In this document: one piece after another, positions 53,520 to 63,004 of the stretch | Position numbering within the stretch: the stretch's first letter is position 1 | Layout: every line of letters begins with the position of its first letter | From: Pseudomonas typographi | GTDB lineage: Bacteria > Pseudomonadota > Gammaproteobacteria > Pseudomonadales > Pseudomonadaceae | DNA length: 64,000 bases | Direction of reading: 5' to 3' | Assembly: GCF_014694385.1 (NCBI RefSeq) | Contig: NZ_JAAOCA010000001.1 | Coordinates: 62,001-126,000 of the forward strand | Translations under genes and position numbers: made by a program | Notes under the pieces: model-generated | Seen by the model: the letters and a program-made list of their open reading frames with translations, nothing else | What the model was told of the DNA's origin: nothing | Databases searched by the model: none

Positions 53520-55697
53520 ATGACTGATTATGTGCAAGCCAGTGGCCTGAAGGTCGCCAAGGTCCTGTTCGACTTCGTCAACAACGAAGCCATTCCCGGC
53601 ACCGGCGTAAACCCGGAGGCGTTCTGGGCAGGCGCGGCGCAACTGATCGAGGCACTCGCGCCGAAGAACCGGGCATTGCTGGCCAAGCGGGACGACCTGC
53701 AAGCGCGCATCGATGCCTGGCACCGCGAGCGCACCGGCCAGGTGCACGACGCCGCGGCTTACAAGGCGTTCCTGCAACAGATCGACTACCTGCTGCCGGA
53801 GCCGGCGGGCTTCGAAGCCAGCACCGCCCAGGTCGACGACGAGGTCGCCCGCATGGCTGGCCCACAGTTGGTCGTGCCAGTGATGAATGCACGCTTCGCG
53901 CTCAATGCGTCCAATGCCCGCTGGGGCTCGCTGTACGACGCGCTGTACGGTACCGACGCCATCCCCGAAAGCGGCGGCGCGGAAAAAACCCAGGGTTACA
54001 ATCGCGTGCGCGGCGACAAAGTTATCGCCTTCGCCCGCGCCTTTCTCGACGAAGCCGCCCCGCTGGCGAATGGCTCCCATGCCCAGGCCACGGCTTACCG
54101 CATCGTCGACGGTGCGCTGCAGGTGGCGCTGGCGGGCGGCCACACCAGCGGCCTTGCCGACACCCGGCGACTGCTGGGCTATCGCGGCGATGCCGCCACG
54201 CCGCAGGCCATCGTGTTCACCCACAACGGCCTGCATTTCGAGATCCAGATCGACCCGCAAAGCCCGGTCGGGCAAACCGATGCCGCCGGCGTGAAAGACC
54301 TTCTGCTCGAGTCGGCCATTACCACCATCATGGACTGCGAAGACTCCGTGGCCGCGGTAGATGCCGACGACAAAGTGGTGGTGTACCGCAATTGGCTGGG
54401 CCTGATGAAGGGTGACTTGGCCGAGGAGGTCAGCAAACAGGGCAGTACCTTTACCCGCACCATGAATGCAGACCGCCACTACACCGGGCTGGACGGCCAG
54501 CAGCGGACCCTGCATGGCCGGTCATTGCTGTTCGTGCGCAACGTGGGCCACCTGATGACCGTGGACGCCGTGCTCGACGCCCAGGGCAACGAAGTGCCAG
54601 AGGGCATCCTCGATGGCTTGTTCACCAGCCTGGTCGCGATCCACGACCTCAACGGTACCACCCAACGCAAAAACAGCCGGCAAGGCTCGGTGTACATCGT
54701 CAAACCGAAGATGCACGGGCCGGAAGAGGTCGCCTTCGCCAACGAACTGTTCGATGGCATCGAGGCCGTGCTGGGGTTGCCCGCCAACACGCTGAAAATC
54801 GGCATCATGGACGAAGAACGGCGCACCACGGTTAACCTCAAGGCCTGCATCCAGGCAGCGAGCGCGCGGGTGGTGTTCATCAATACGGGGTTCCTGGACC
54901 GCACCGGCGATGAAATCCACACCTCGATGGAAGCGGGCCCCATGGTCCGCAAAGCCGCCATGAAGGCGCAAAAGTGGATCGCCGCCTATGAAAACTGGAA
55001 TGTCGACATCGGCCTGGCGTGCGGCCTGCGTGGGCGCGCGCAGATTGGCAAGGGCATGTGGGCGATGCCCGATTTGATGGCCGCCATGCTCGAGCAAAAG
55101 ATAAGCCACCCATTGGCCGGCGCCAACACCGCCTGGGTGCCCTCACCCACCGCGGCCACCCTGCATGCGCTGCACTATCACAAGGTCGACGTTCAGGCGC
55201 GCCAGGCCGAGCTGGCCACCCGTGAGCGAGCCTCGCTCGACGATATCCTGAGTATCCCGCTGGCCACCGACACTGGTTGGTCGGCCGAGCAGATCCGCAA
55301 CGAGCTGGACAATAACGCACAGAGCATCCTCGGTTACGTGGTGCGTTGGATCGACCAAGGGGTGGGCTGCTCGAAAGTGCCAGACATCGACGACGTCGCG
55401 CTGATGGAAGACCGCGCCACGCTACGGATTTCCAGCCAACTGTTGGCCAACTGGCTACGCCATGGCGTAGCCACCGAGCAAGAGGTCGTCGAAAGCTTCA
55501 AACGTATGGCCCCGGTGGTCGACCGGCAGAACGCCGGCGATGTGCAGTACCGGCCGATGGCGCCGAACTTCGACGGCAATATCGCCTTCGAAGCGGCACT
55601 GGAGCTGGTGCTCGAGGGCGCCAAGCAGCCCAACGGCTACACCGAGCCAGTGCTGCACCGCCGCCGCCGGCAGTTCAAGCAGGCGCAGCGGGGTTAA
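53520..55697 (+). CDS. glcB: Malate synthase G
   Basis: A 725-residue enzyme of the glyoxylate shunt that makes malate from glyoxylate and acetyl-CoA. The start [20 protein letters not shown] is typical; [20 protein letters not shown] and [14 protein letters not shown] follow. The magnesium-binding segment is in [14 protein letters not shown], the catalytic aspartate in PLAT.. [16 protein letters not shown] near 510-525. The ATG at 53520 has a GAGG site. A 6-bp dyad ATGTAG...CTACAT lies at 53457-53483 upstream. Confidence 0.97.
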   Translation: MTDYVQASGLKVAKVLFDFVNNEAIPGTGVNPEAFWAGAAQLIEALAPKNRALLAKRDDLQARIDAWHRERTGQVHDAAAYKAFLQQIDYLLPEPAGFEASTAQVDDEVARMAGPQLVVPVMNARFALNASNARWGSLYDALYGTDAIPESGGAEKTQGYNRVRGDKVIAFARAFLDEAAPLANGSHAQATAYRIVDGALQVALAGGHTSGLADTRRLLGYRGDAATPQAIVFTHNGLHFEIQIDPQSPVGQTDAAGVKDLLLESAITTIMDCEDSVAAVDADDKVVVYRNWLGLMKGDLAEEVSKQGSTFTRTMNADRHYTGLDGQQRTLHGRSLLFVRNVGHLMTVDAVLDAQGNEVPEGILDGLFTSLVAIHDLNGTTQRKNSRQGSVYIVKPKMHGPEEVAFANELFDGIEAVLGLPANTLKIGIMDEERRTTVNLKACIQAASARVVFINTGFLDRTGDEIHTSMEAGPMVRKAAMKAQKWIAAYENWNVDIGLACGLRGRAQIGKGMWAMPDLMAAMLEQKISHPLAGANTAWVPSPTAATLHALHYHKVDVQARQAELATRERASLDDILSIPLATDTGWSAEQIRNELDNNAQSILGYVVRWIDQGVGCSKVPDIDDVALMEDRATLRISSQLLANWLRHGVATEQEVVESFKRMAPVVDRQNAGDVQYRPMAPNFDGNIAFEAALELVLEGAKQPNGYTEPVLHRRRRQFKQAQRG

Positions 55698-55775
55698 CCC
55701 CACGGCCAGGGTGAGCGCAACCGCAACCATGGGCAAGCACCCGCCCCGCCCTGGATGAACCCAGTGGCGGGGCCA

Positions 55776-56216
55776 TCACAGGTCCAACTCCCGCCTCACC
55801 AGTGTTATAAGCTGGTCCACATCGATCGGCTTGAGCAAAAAATCGACCACGCTCAGGTGCATTGCTTCGATGGCGTCCTTCACCCCGGCGTTGCCCGACA
55901 CCACGATGATGGGCAATGCCGCGCGCTCCGATTCACGCACCTGGCGAATCAGGTCCAGGCCGCTCTCGGCCCCCAGGCGTAGGTCAGTCACCAGCAAACT
56001 GACAGCACGGTTGGTCATCAGCAGGTCGAAGCCTGCCTGGGCATTGTCTGCAACCAAGCATGGGATGCCATGCAGGGTGAAAATCTCGGCAAGCAATTCG
56101 CGCGAGTCAGCATCGTCGTCGACCACCAGCACACGCCCAGGCGCCGCTTGGGGGGCTAATAGCACTTCACTGAGTGCTTCACGTTCGGCGTCGGTGAGAA
56201 TATCCAGGTCAACCAT
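55776..56216 (-). CDS. Single-domain response regulator with N-terminal extension
   Basis: A 146-residue protein with a full receiver domain from about residue 27. The acidic pocket is VVDDDADS, the phosphoacceptor aspartate is in LLVTDLRLG, and the lysine is in FLLKPID. There is no output domain. The 25-residue N-terminal extension (MVDLDILTDAEREALSEVLL) is helical. No histidine kinase gene is nearby, so it may serve as a relay or sequestering protein for a distant kinase. Start chosen at the ATG at 56216; the longer frame to 56237 adds a non-family head. Confidence 0.9.
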   Translation of the reverse strand: MVDLDILTDAEREALSEVLLAPQAAPGRVLVVDDDADSRELLAEIFTLHGIPCLVADNAQAGFDLLMTNRAVSLLVTDLRLGAESGLDLIRQVRESERAALPIIVVSGNAGVKDAIEAMHLSVVDFLLKPIDVDQLITLVRRELDL

Positions 56217-56699
56217 AGGCACAGTGCCCACCACCATCCCTTTGCTGGCTTCGCCCCCCCATGGGGGTAAAGCTCCGTTTTGTCCATAACTTGCAGCATT
56301 ACGCGCCGCAAAGCGAATATTTCCTTTTGTTTCTACTTTATAGGCTTAAAGCCTACAGGCAGCTACATTCGCGGGGCGGGGCCTCATGTGGTGGCTTAGA
56401 GGATAGGCTGCCGGGCCGCATTGCCGCTGCTCGGCCGGCATAAAGCCCGTGCGCCAATGCGGTGCGGACCGTTGGAACATCACACCAAAATTACGGCGAA
56501 TAAGAGCGGTTGAATGCCATCAGCACGGCACCGGGGCAGCCGCCGCACCGCCGGGATCGAGTACCTTGCGCGGTCGCGGCAGCCAACCGGCCGACGACCT
56601 GAACACATCTTAGGCAAGCGCCGATTGCCAAGGCGCTAGCCCCCTGCCACAATCGCGAATAAGTCTCATTGGTTAACCTTTCCATTTCGGAGTGTTGCG
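56217..56699. other. Intergenic region upstream of fecI-like gene
   Basis: This 483-bp interval contains no gene I can support. A 15-bp dyad TAGGCTT-A-AAGCCTA sits at 56341-56355. The word GCGAATAAG occurs twice (56496 and 56656). The second copy lies in a degenerate Fur-box-like stretch just before the sigma-factor gene. The promoter for the response regulator on the minus strand should lie within the first 150 bp. Confidence 0.45.
56656..56673 (+). promoter_or_regulatory. Degenerate Fur box upstream of fecI-like gene
   Basis: GCGAATAAGTCTCATTGG matches the 19-bp Fur consensus at about 11 positions and keeps the inward AAT...ATT symmetry. It is 27-44 bp before the TTG start of the sigma gene, where iron repression would act. 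FecI-type genes in Pseudomonas are usually Fur-controlled. Confidence 0.4.
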
Positions 56700-57218
56700 T
56701 TGAACGCAGCCCGGAACGCCCATTATCAAATGATCGGCTCGCTTTACCGCGACCATCGCCCCTGGCTGCTCGCTTGGCTACGGCGCAACATCGCCTGCCC
56801 GCAACGCGCCGAAGACCTGAGCCAAGACACCTTTGCGCGGCTGCTCGGCCGCCCGCAATTGCCGGCCACCCGGGAACCCCGCGCGTTCCTGCTGACGGTG
56901 GCCAAGGGTTTGTTGTTCGACCATTTTCGCCGGGCAGCGTTGGAGCAAGCGTACCTGGACGACATCGCCAAGCTGCCCCAGGCCGAACAACCCAGCCCAG
57001 AAACCCAACACCTGATCCTCGAAGACCTCAAGGCGATCGACCTACACCTGGGTAAGCTTTCGAGCAAGGCGCGCAGCGCGTTCGTGCTCAACCGCCTTGA
57101 TGGCCTGGGCCATGCCGCGATCGCCGAACAGTTGGGCGTATCGGTGCCGCGGGTACGCCAATACCTGGCCCAAGCCATGCGCCAGTGCTACATCGCGCTG
57201 TATGGCGAGCCCACTTGA
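56700..57218 (+). CDS. FecI-like ECF sigma factor
   Basis: A 172-residue extracytoplasmic-function sigma factor of the iron-starvation group. Region 2 is near 25-90 (AEDLSQDTFARLLGRPQ, then EPRAFLLTVAKGLLFDHFRR) and region 4 near 110-165 (LSSKARSAFVLNRLDGLGHA). It starts with TTG at 56700, preceded by CGGAG, because no ATG lies between it and the upstream stop. It overlaps the FecR-like gene by TTGA (57215-57218). Its role is to transcribe the TonB receptor that follows. Confidence 0.92.
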   Translation: MNAARNAHYQMIGSLYRDHRPWLLAWLRRNIACPQRAEDLSQDTFARLLGRPQLPATREPRAFLLTVAKGLLFDHFRRAALEQAYLDDIAKLPQAEQPSPETQHLILEDLKAIDLHLGKLSSKARSAFVLNRLDGLGHAAIAEQLGVSVPRVRQYLAQAMRQCYIALYGEPT

Positions 57219-58162
57219 GTGCCCGCGAACGGCCGGTGCCGGCCCAAGTGCTCGACGCCGCCATCGCCTGGCAACTGTGCCTGGATGGCGGCGGCACGGC
57301 GCAGCAACAAGAGGCGTTTCGCAGTTGGCATGCTGCCGACGAAGCGCACGCCCGTGCCTGGCGCCAACTGGGCATGCTCGACCACCGCCTCGCCGCCGCC
57401 GCGGGCCCCGTACGCAAAGCCCTGTTGCAAGCACGCCAGCGGCGCCAGTTGGGCCGCGGCCTGGCGGCGTTGGCCATGGTAATCGCCGGCGGCTGGTATG
57501 CCAGCCAAACGCAAACCGCCGATTACTGGCTGGCCGACCAACGCACCGCCACCGGCGAAATTCGCAGCCTGCGCTTGGCCGATGGCACCGAGGTAGCGTT
57601 GAACACCCACAGCGCCATCGATATCCGCTTCAACGCCAGTGAGCGGCGCATCGTGCTACAAAGTGGAGAAATCTTCGTTAAAACCGCCCATGGCGATAAC
57701 CGCCCATTCATCGTGCAAACCGCCGACGGCCGCTTACGCGCCCTGGGCACGCAGTTTTTGGTCAGCCGCGAAGCCGGCGGCACCCGCCTGGGTGTGGTGC
57801 AATCGGCCGTGGCGGCGCGCCCGGCACGGGCTGCTGATGAGCGCGTGGTCGGCCAAGGCGAGCAAGTGCTGATGCGCCAGGGCATGCTGGGTGGCGCCAC
57901 CCACCTGCCTGCGGGTGCCACCGGCTGGACCCACGGCATGCTGGTGGTCGACAACGTGCGCCTGGCCGATTTGCTCGAACAACTCTCGCACTATCGGGTA
58001 GGGCTGCTGCAAGCCACCCCGCAGGTATCCGACCTGCGCATCACGGGCAGTTTCCCACTGCATGACATCGACCTGGCCTTGCGCGCATTGCAACCCACCC
58101 TGCCGGTTCGCATCGAGCAACGCACCCATTGGTGGGTCACGGTCAAGGCGGCGACGGAATAA
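57215..58162 (+). CDS. FecR-like anti-sigma/sensor protein
   Basis: A 315-residue protein. An N-terminal cytoplasmic segment (about 1-80, with the DUF4880-type AWQLCLDGGGTAQQQEAF motif) is followed by a membrane helix (GRGLAALAMVIAGGWYAS) and a periplasmic FecR domain holding LADGTEVALNTHSAIDIRF. It relays the signal from the receptor to the sigma factor. It starts at the TTG overlapping the sigma stop. Both genes use TTG starts, a sign of low or coupled translation. Confidence 0.9.
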   Translation: MSARERPVPAQVLDAAIAWQLCLDGGGTAQQQEAFRSWHAADEAHARAWRQLGMLDHRLAAAAGPVRKALLQARQRRQLGRGLAALAMVIAGGWYASQTQTADYWLADQRTATGEIRSLRLADGTEVALNTHSAIDIRFNASERRIVLQSGEIFVKTAHGDNRPFIVQTADGRLRALGTQFLVSREAGGTRLGVVQSAVAARPARAADERVVGQGEQVLMRQGMLGGATHLPAGATGWTHGMLVVDNVRLADLLEQLSHYRVGLLQATPQVSDLRITGSFPLHDIDLALRALQPTLPVRIEQRTHWWVTVKAATE

Positions 58163-58239
58163 TTTTGTTACCACGCCCTATCACTTTCTTCGCCTCGTTC
58201 GGCAAACAGGCATTACGGTCTATTTCCGGAGTGTCTTGC

Positions 58240-60669
58240 ATGCCTCGCCGTTTACCCACGTTCGTTCGCCCCAGTGTACTGGCAGCCGCCATCGTGCTGG
58301 CCAGCCCCCTGACCGCCCTGCCTGCCCATGCCGCCACACAAGGCTCGCTGCGCAGCTACAATGTGCCGGCCGGCCCGTTAGCCAGCACGTTGAACCAAAT
58401 CGCCAGCCAGGCAGGGCTTGCCTTGACCATGGACCCAGGGCTGGTCAGCGGCAAGAACGCCGCGCCCGTGAGCGGGCAGTACGACGCCCTCGGTGCGCTG
58501 CAGGCCGCGTTGCGTGGCACAGGGTTGCAGTTGGTCAACAGCGGTGGCAGCTACACCCTGGTGGCGGTGGCCGCGGGCGAGCTGAACTTGCCCGCCACCA
58601 ACGTCAATGCGCACAGCGAAGCGGAGAGCGCTTGGGGCCCCACCACCGGTTACCTGGCCACTCGCACGGCGGCCGGCACCAAGACCGACACCCCGATCGC
58701 CGAGCTGCCGCGCTCCGTATCGGTGGCCACCCGTGAGCAGATGCGCGACCGGGCGGTGCAGAACCTCGACGATGCGGTGCGTTACATGCCCGGTGTGATC
58801 GCCAGCAGCTACGGCAGCGACGCCCGTGCCGAATGGTTGAAGGTACGTGGCTTCGAGCCCACCCAGTTCCTCGACGGCCTGCCACTGCCCAAAGGCTCGT
58901 ACGTAATGCCCAAGCTGGATACCTGGGACCTTGAGCGCGTGGCCCTGCTGCGTGGCCCGGCGTCATCGGTGTACGGCCAAACCCCAGCCGGCGGCCTGCT
59001 CGACATGGTCAGCCGGCGCCCCGATGCCATCGCCAGCCACGAAATTCAGGCCCAGGTGGGCAGCTACAACCGCAAACAGGTGAGCTTCGACAGTACCGGC
59101 CCATTGGATGACCAAGGCCAGTTCCTTTACCGCGTCAGCGGCGTGGTACGTGACAGCGGCACGCAAATCGAACACATCGACGACAAGCGCTACAACATTG
59201 CGCCCAGCCTGACCTGGAACATCGACACCGACACCAAGCTGACACTGCTGACGATGTTCAACCGCGACGACACCGGCATCACCAGCCAGTTTTTACCGCT
59301 GCAAGGCACCAAGTTGAGTACCCCGGCCGGTAAAATCCGCTACCACAAGAACCTCGGCGACCCGGATTGGGAGTTCTACGACAAAACCTATTACGCCCTC
59401 GGTTATGCCTTCGAGCATCGCTTCAACGATGTTTGGCAGTTCCGCCAGAACCTGCGCTACACCAAAAGCGACCTTTCGTTCCAGAGCATCACCGGCGGTA
59501 GCTATTATGGCGCGGTCAGCGATGACGGCACTGAGCAACGCGGCGCCAATGTGGTCAACGAAGACATCAGCCAGTTCGCCGTAGACAACAACTTCCAAGC
59601 CGACTTCGCCACCGGGGCGGTGGCCCACACATTATTGCTGGGCTTGGACCATCAGCGTATCAACCACAACTACCAGTGGTTGTATGGCTCAGCACCGACC
59701 AGCAACATCATCAAGCCCATCTATGGGCAGGATTTCAGTAACGTCGAGTACACCGCCTACAACGACTACGACCAGAAAACCTTCCAGACCGGCGCCTACC
59801 TTCAAGACCAAATGGCCTTGGATAACTGGCGCCTGACCCTGGGCGGGCGCGAAGACTGGGTGCACACCGGCTCCAAATTCTACAACGCCAACGGCGCCAC
59901 CAGCACCCGCAGCGACAGCCACTTCAGCGGCAACGCAGCGATCAGCTACGTATTCGATTCGGGTATCACACCCTACGTGTCGTACGCCGAGTCCTTCCAG
60001 GCCGAACCCGGCGGCGCCAATGGCGCGGCCTTCCGCCCCAGCACCGGCAAGCAGTATGAAGCAGGCATCAAGTACCAACCGCCGGGCATGGACATGCTCT
60101 TTACTGCCGCGGTGTATGACCTGACCCGCGAAAACATCGTGATCACCACCAACAACGGCATCAGTGCCCCAGTGGGCGAAGCCAAGGCGCGTGGCTTCGA
60201 GCTGGAGGCCACCGGCAATGTGAACGAGAACCTCAAGCTCACCGCCTCGTATACCTACACCAACACCAAGATGACCAAGGTCGACGACCCGCTCGACAAA
60301 AACCGCCCGCTGCCGCTGACCCCGGAAAACCAGGCATCGGCCTGGGCCGATTACACTTGGCACCAGGGCCTGCTGGACGGTTTCGGCCTCGGTTTCGGTG
60401 TGCGCTACGTAGGCGAAACCGACAACATCGCCATCGGCAGCATGGGCTACGTGCGTGACAAGTCCGACGGCCACACCGGCTCGTACACCGTGTACGACGG
60501 TGCCGTGCACTATGACCTCGGCCGCCTGGGCAGCGCGCTCAAGGGTGCCAGCGTTGCACTCAACGCCAACAACCTATTCGACAAGAAGTACATCTCGACC
60601 TGCGACGGGTTTTACTGCTACTACGGTGACCGCCGTAGCGTGTTGGCCAGCGTGAACTACCAATGGTAA
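58240..60669 (+). CDS. TonB-dependent siderophore receptor with signalling domain
   Basis: An 809-residue outer-membrane receptor. Signal peptide (about 1-31, ending ALPAHA), then an STN signalling domain (about 35-115, GPLASTLNQIASQAGLALTM), a plug domain (IAELPRSVSVATREQM, then LRGPASSVYGQTPAGGLLDM) and a 22-strand barrel ending in YQW. The STN domain contacts the FecR protein, so ligand binding switches on its own synthesis. In KT2440 the syntenic receptor is, as I recall, a ferrioxamine-type one; the ligand here is inferred from position only. Start at the ATG at 58240 with CCGGAG upstream. Confidence 0.95.
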   Translation: MPRRLPTFVRPSVLAAAIVLASPLTALPAHAATQGSLRSYNVPAGPLASTLNQIASQAGLALTMDPGLVSGKNAAPVSGQYDALGALQAALRGTGLQLVNSGGSYTLVAVAAGELNLPATNVNAHSEAESAWGPTTGYLATRTAAGTKTDTPIAELPRSVSVATREQMRDRAVQNLDDAVRYMPGVIASSYGSDARAEWLKVRGFEPTQFLDGLPLPKGSYVMPKLDTWDLERVALLRGPASSVYGQTPAGGLLDMVSRRPDAIASHEIQAQVGSYNRKQVSFDSTGPLDDQGQFLYRVSGVVRDSGTQIEHIDDKRYNIAPSLTWNIDTDTKLTLLTMFNRDDTGITSQFLPLQGTKLSTPAGKIRYHKNLGDPDWEFYDKTYYALGYAFEHRFNDVWQFRQNLRYTKSDLSFQSITGGSYYGAVSDDGTEQRGANVVNEDISQFAVDNNFQADFATGAVAHTLLLGLDHQRINHNYQWLYGSAPTSNIIKPIYGQDFSNVEYTAYNDYDQKTFQTGAYLQDQMALDNWRLTLGGREDWVHTGSKFYNANGATSTRSDSHFSGNAAISYVFDSGITPYVSYAESFQAEPGGANGAAFRPSTGKQYEAGIKYQPPGMDMLFTAAVYDLTRENIVITTNNGISAPVGEAKARGFELEATGNVNENLKLTASYTYTNTKMTKVDDPLDKNRPLPLTPENQASAWADYTWHQGLLDGFGLGFGVRYVGETDNIAIGSMGYVRDKSDGHTGSYTVYDGAVHYDLGRLGSALKGASVALNANNLFDKKYISTCDGFYCYYGDRRSVLASVNYQW

Positions 60670-60709
60670 TGGGATAGCGCGCCCGTACCTTGCAGCCGGT
60701 GGCCTGCCC

Positions 60710-61219
60710 TTAGCGCGAACAATCCGGCTGCCCGGCCACATACCGGCGCGCCGGGTTCACCGCCGCGCCGAACTCACGCAGGCCCTTGGCGCCGATCAGC
60801 AGCGGGTAATTGAAGTGGCTGCGGTCGGTAAGGTTCACCTCGATGGTGCGCTGCACCTCGCCCAGGCACATCGTCAACTCGATCACCGGGCGCTGGGCGA
60901 CGTCCCCGCTCTCTTCTTCAGCGTCGTTCTCGTCGGCGCGGCTTTTGATGTGGCTGATGCGCGCCACCTTGTGCTCGTACAACTGGCCATCGCCATCCTT
61001 GATCGCCAGGCGAAAGCTGACCCAATCGTCACCGTCGCGGGAGAACGTGGTGATGTCCTTGGCCGACAGCGAGGCGGTCAGCGCACCGGTGTCCATTTTT
61101 GCCTTCAGCGTTTGGTTAAGCTCAGGCAGCTCGAAGTATTCATAGCGGCCGTAAAGCTTCGGTGGGTCGGCCAGGGCCGGTAGCGCTAGCAATGACAACA
61201 GCGCGAGCAGGCATTTCAC
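60710..61219 (-). CDS. Exported retropepsin-like protein (RimK-associated/Zn_protease family)
   Basis: A protein of about 169 residues with a signal peptide (KCLLALLSLLALPALA) and an aspartic-protease-like KMDTGALTASLSA motif near 42, DRSHFNYPLLIG near 140. The family PF05618 is called ATP-dependent zinc protease or RimK-associated. The start is a GTG at 61219 with AGAGGA upstream; the TTG at 61228 is too close to that site. It is convergent with the receptor gene and divergent from the acyltransferase. Confidence 0.85.
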   Translation of the reverse strand: MKCLLALLSLLALPALADPPKLYGRYEYFELPELNQTLKAKMDTGALTASLSAKDITTFSRDGDDWVSFRLAIKDGDGQLYEHKVARISHIKSRADENDAEEESGDVAQRPVIELTMCLGEVQRTIEVNLTDRSHFNYPLLIGAKGLREFGAAVNPARRYVAGQPDCSR

Positions 61220-61409
61220 GTAGGGCAATCCTCTTAGGAGCGGGGCGCACCGGTTGGGCCGAAACGCCAGCGGTGGTTCGCCTAAGGTAAATGCTGATCC
61301 AGTATTACAAAAAGTAAAAAAATAGTGCAGTCACTGCCCCTTGTATGAATTTGGCGTGGCGGCCCTTCCCCCGTATCATGGCGGGCCGAAAAACGACCCT
61401 GAGTACCCT

Positions 61410-62294
61410 ATGCTTCTTGGCCTGGCCACCGCCCTGCTGCTGCTTCTGAATACGTTGGTGCTGATCGGCCCCTTGTTGGTGCTGGCCCTGCTCAAGCTCA
61501 TCGCGCCGGGGCGCGGCCGCGACTACATGTCGTGGGGCGTAATGTGGATCGCCGAAACCTGGGCTGAGATCAACAAGGCCATCTTCGCCCTGTGCATCCC
61601 GACCCGTTGGGATATCCGCGGCCTGCAAAACCTCAACCTACAAACATCATACCTGGTGGTCAGCAACCACCAATCATGGGTCGACATCCCCGCCCTGGTC
61701 CAGGCATTGAACCGCCGCGCGCCGTTCTTCAAGTTCTTCCTGAAAAAAGAGCTGATCTGGGTGCCGTTCCTGGGCCTGGCTTGGTGGGCCCTGGACTACC
61801 CGTTCATGAAGCGCTACAGCCAGGCCTTCCTCAGCAAGCACCCGCAACTGCGCGGCAAAGACTTGGAAATCACCCGCAAGGCCTGCGAGCTGTTCAAGCG
61901 CCAGCCGGTCACGGTGGTGAACTACCTAGAAGGCACCCGTTTTACCCAGGCCAAGCACGATGCCCAATGCTCGCCGTTTCGCCACCTGCTCAAGCCCAAG
62001 GCGGGCGGGGTGGCCTTCGTGCTGGCGGCGATGGGCACGGAGCTGGAACGCCTGTTAGACGTCACGGTGGTCTACCCCTGTGCGCGTGCGCCGGGCTTCT
62101 GGGACCTGCTGTGCGGGCGGGTGAAGCAAGTGATCGTCGACATCCAAGCCCATCCGATCGACCCGGCGCTGGCGCAGGGCGATTACGAGAACGACCCGGC
62201 GTTCCGCCAGCGGGTACAGGCGTGGGTGAACCAGCTGTGGTGGGAAAAAGACCAGCGCATCAGCCAACTGCGCCAGCAGGCCATGGGCGGCTGA
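61410..62294 (+). CDS. Membrane-bound acyltransferase (PlsC-like)
   Basis: A 294-residue protein with one or two N-terminal membrane helices and a PlsC-type acyltransferase domain. The motif H-x4-D is in VVSNHQSWVDIP near 88-95, YPFMKRYSQ is the second block, and the third block NYLEGTRFTQAK is near 175. It resembles YihG-type lysophosphatidic acid acyltransferases, an accessory phospholipid synthesis enzyme. Start chosen at the ATG at 61410 (MLLGLATAL); the frame to 61341 adds a soluble head before the membrane helix. Confidence 0.92.
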   Translation: MLLGLATALLLLLNTLVLIGPLLVLALLKLIAPGRGRDYMSWGVMWIAETWAEINKAIFALCIPTRWDIRGLQNLNLQTSYLVVSNHQSWVDIPALVQALNRRAPFFKFFLKKELIWVPFLGLAWWALDYPFMKRYSQAFLSKHPQLRGKDLEITRKACELFKRQPVTVVNYLEGTRFTQAKHDAQCSPFRHLLKPKAGGVAFVLAAMGTELERLLDVTVVYPCARAPGFWDLLCGRVKQVIVDIQAHPIDPALAQGDYENDPAFRQRVQAWVNQLWWEKDQRISQLRQQAMGG

Positions 62295-62326
62295 CCCCCC
62301 GCGCCCATGGCCCTAACGGTCGCGGC

Positions 62327-62887
62327 TTAGCCTTTCACCCCCCAAATCGACGCCAAACTCTGCAATGTCGAACCGCTGGTGCCCTGCTGCCCCAAATACT
62401 GCAGGATCACCGGCGCGAACTGGGAAACCATGCCGCTGTTCATGCCCAACTGGCCGAACGCGCTGTTCACGTCGCTGGTGGAGTTCACGTTGCCCAGGGC
62501 GTTGTTCAAGGCAGTGGAGTTGCCCGCCTGCCCGAGCATCCCGCTAAGGCCGCTGGCCCCGCCTAAGGCATTGGCGCCCGCCAGTTGGTCGAGCCCCGGT
62601 ACTTTTTGCGTCAGTTCCCCGTATTGGGCGCTGCTGAGCTTGTTCTTGGCCAGGCCCAACATCGCACCGGTACCGCCCACCGCCTGCTCGGGCGTCACCT
62701 TCAACTGGCTGCCCAGCGTATTGAGCAGGCCGGCGGCCTTGGGCGCAGCCGTAACGGAGGCGCCGTTCTGGTTACCGTTTTGCAGGGTAGAGGCGGCGTT
62801 TACCGCGTCGTTGAGGTTGAGCGCGAACGCTTGGCCGGCCAGCAGGGCCAGGGTGGCGGCGAGGGTGAGGCGATTGAGGTACAGCAT
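62327..62887 (-). CDS. DUF2780 exported protein
   Basis: A 186-residue secreted or periplasmic protein with a signal peptide (LTLAATLALLAGQAFA) and an alanine/glycine/asparagine-rich body matching the DUF2780 family: LGSQLKVTPEQAVGGTGAML near 70-90 and a C-terminal APVILQYLGQQGTS segment. Function unknown. The start at 62887 has GGGAGAC upstream. Short repeats of NALG/NSTS give it low complexity. Confidence 0.85.
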   Translation of the reverse strand: MLYLNRLTLAATLALLAGQAFALNLNDAVNAASTLQNGNQNGASVTAAPKAAGLLNTLGSQLKVTPEQAVGGTGAMLGLAKNKLSSAQYGELTQKVPGLDQLAGANALGGASGLSGMLGQAGNSTALNNALGNVNSTSDVNSAFGQLGMNSGMVSQFAPVILQYLGQQGTSGSTLQSLASIWGVKG

Positions 62888-62952
62888 GGCAGTCTCCCAC
62901 TGAATGCAGCGTTGGATGGCGCACACCCGGCAATGTTCCACCCCTTTCAATG

Positions 62953-62981
62953 AAAAAGGGCCGCCCATTGGCTGCCCTTTT
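62953..62981 (-). terminator. Intrinsic terminator of fdhA
   Basis: AAAAGGGC (62954-62961) pairs with GCCCTTTT (62974-62981), with an inner GCC/GGC pair around CATT and one internal mismatch. On the minus strand the stem is followed by a T-run (62957-62953). It sits 24 bp after the fdhA stop. Confidence 0.8.
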
Positions 62982-63004
62982 GCTTGGCGCCGTGGCCGGC
63001 TGCC

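Noticed and set aside
53478..54515. Minus-strand open frame of 345 codons opposite glcB
   Set aside because: Shadow of malate synthase; no recognisable domain.
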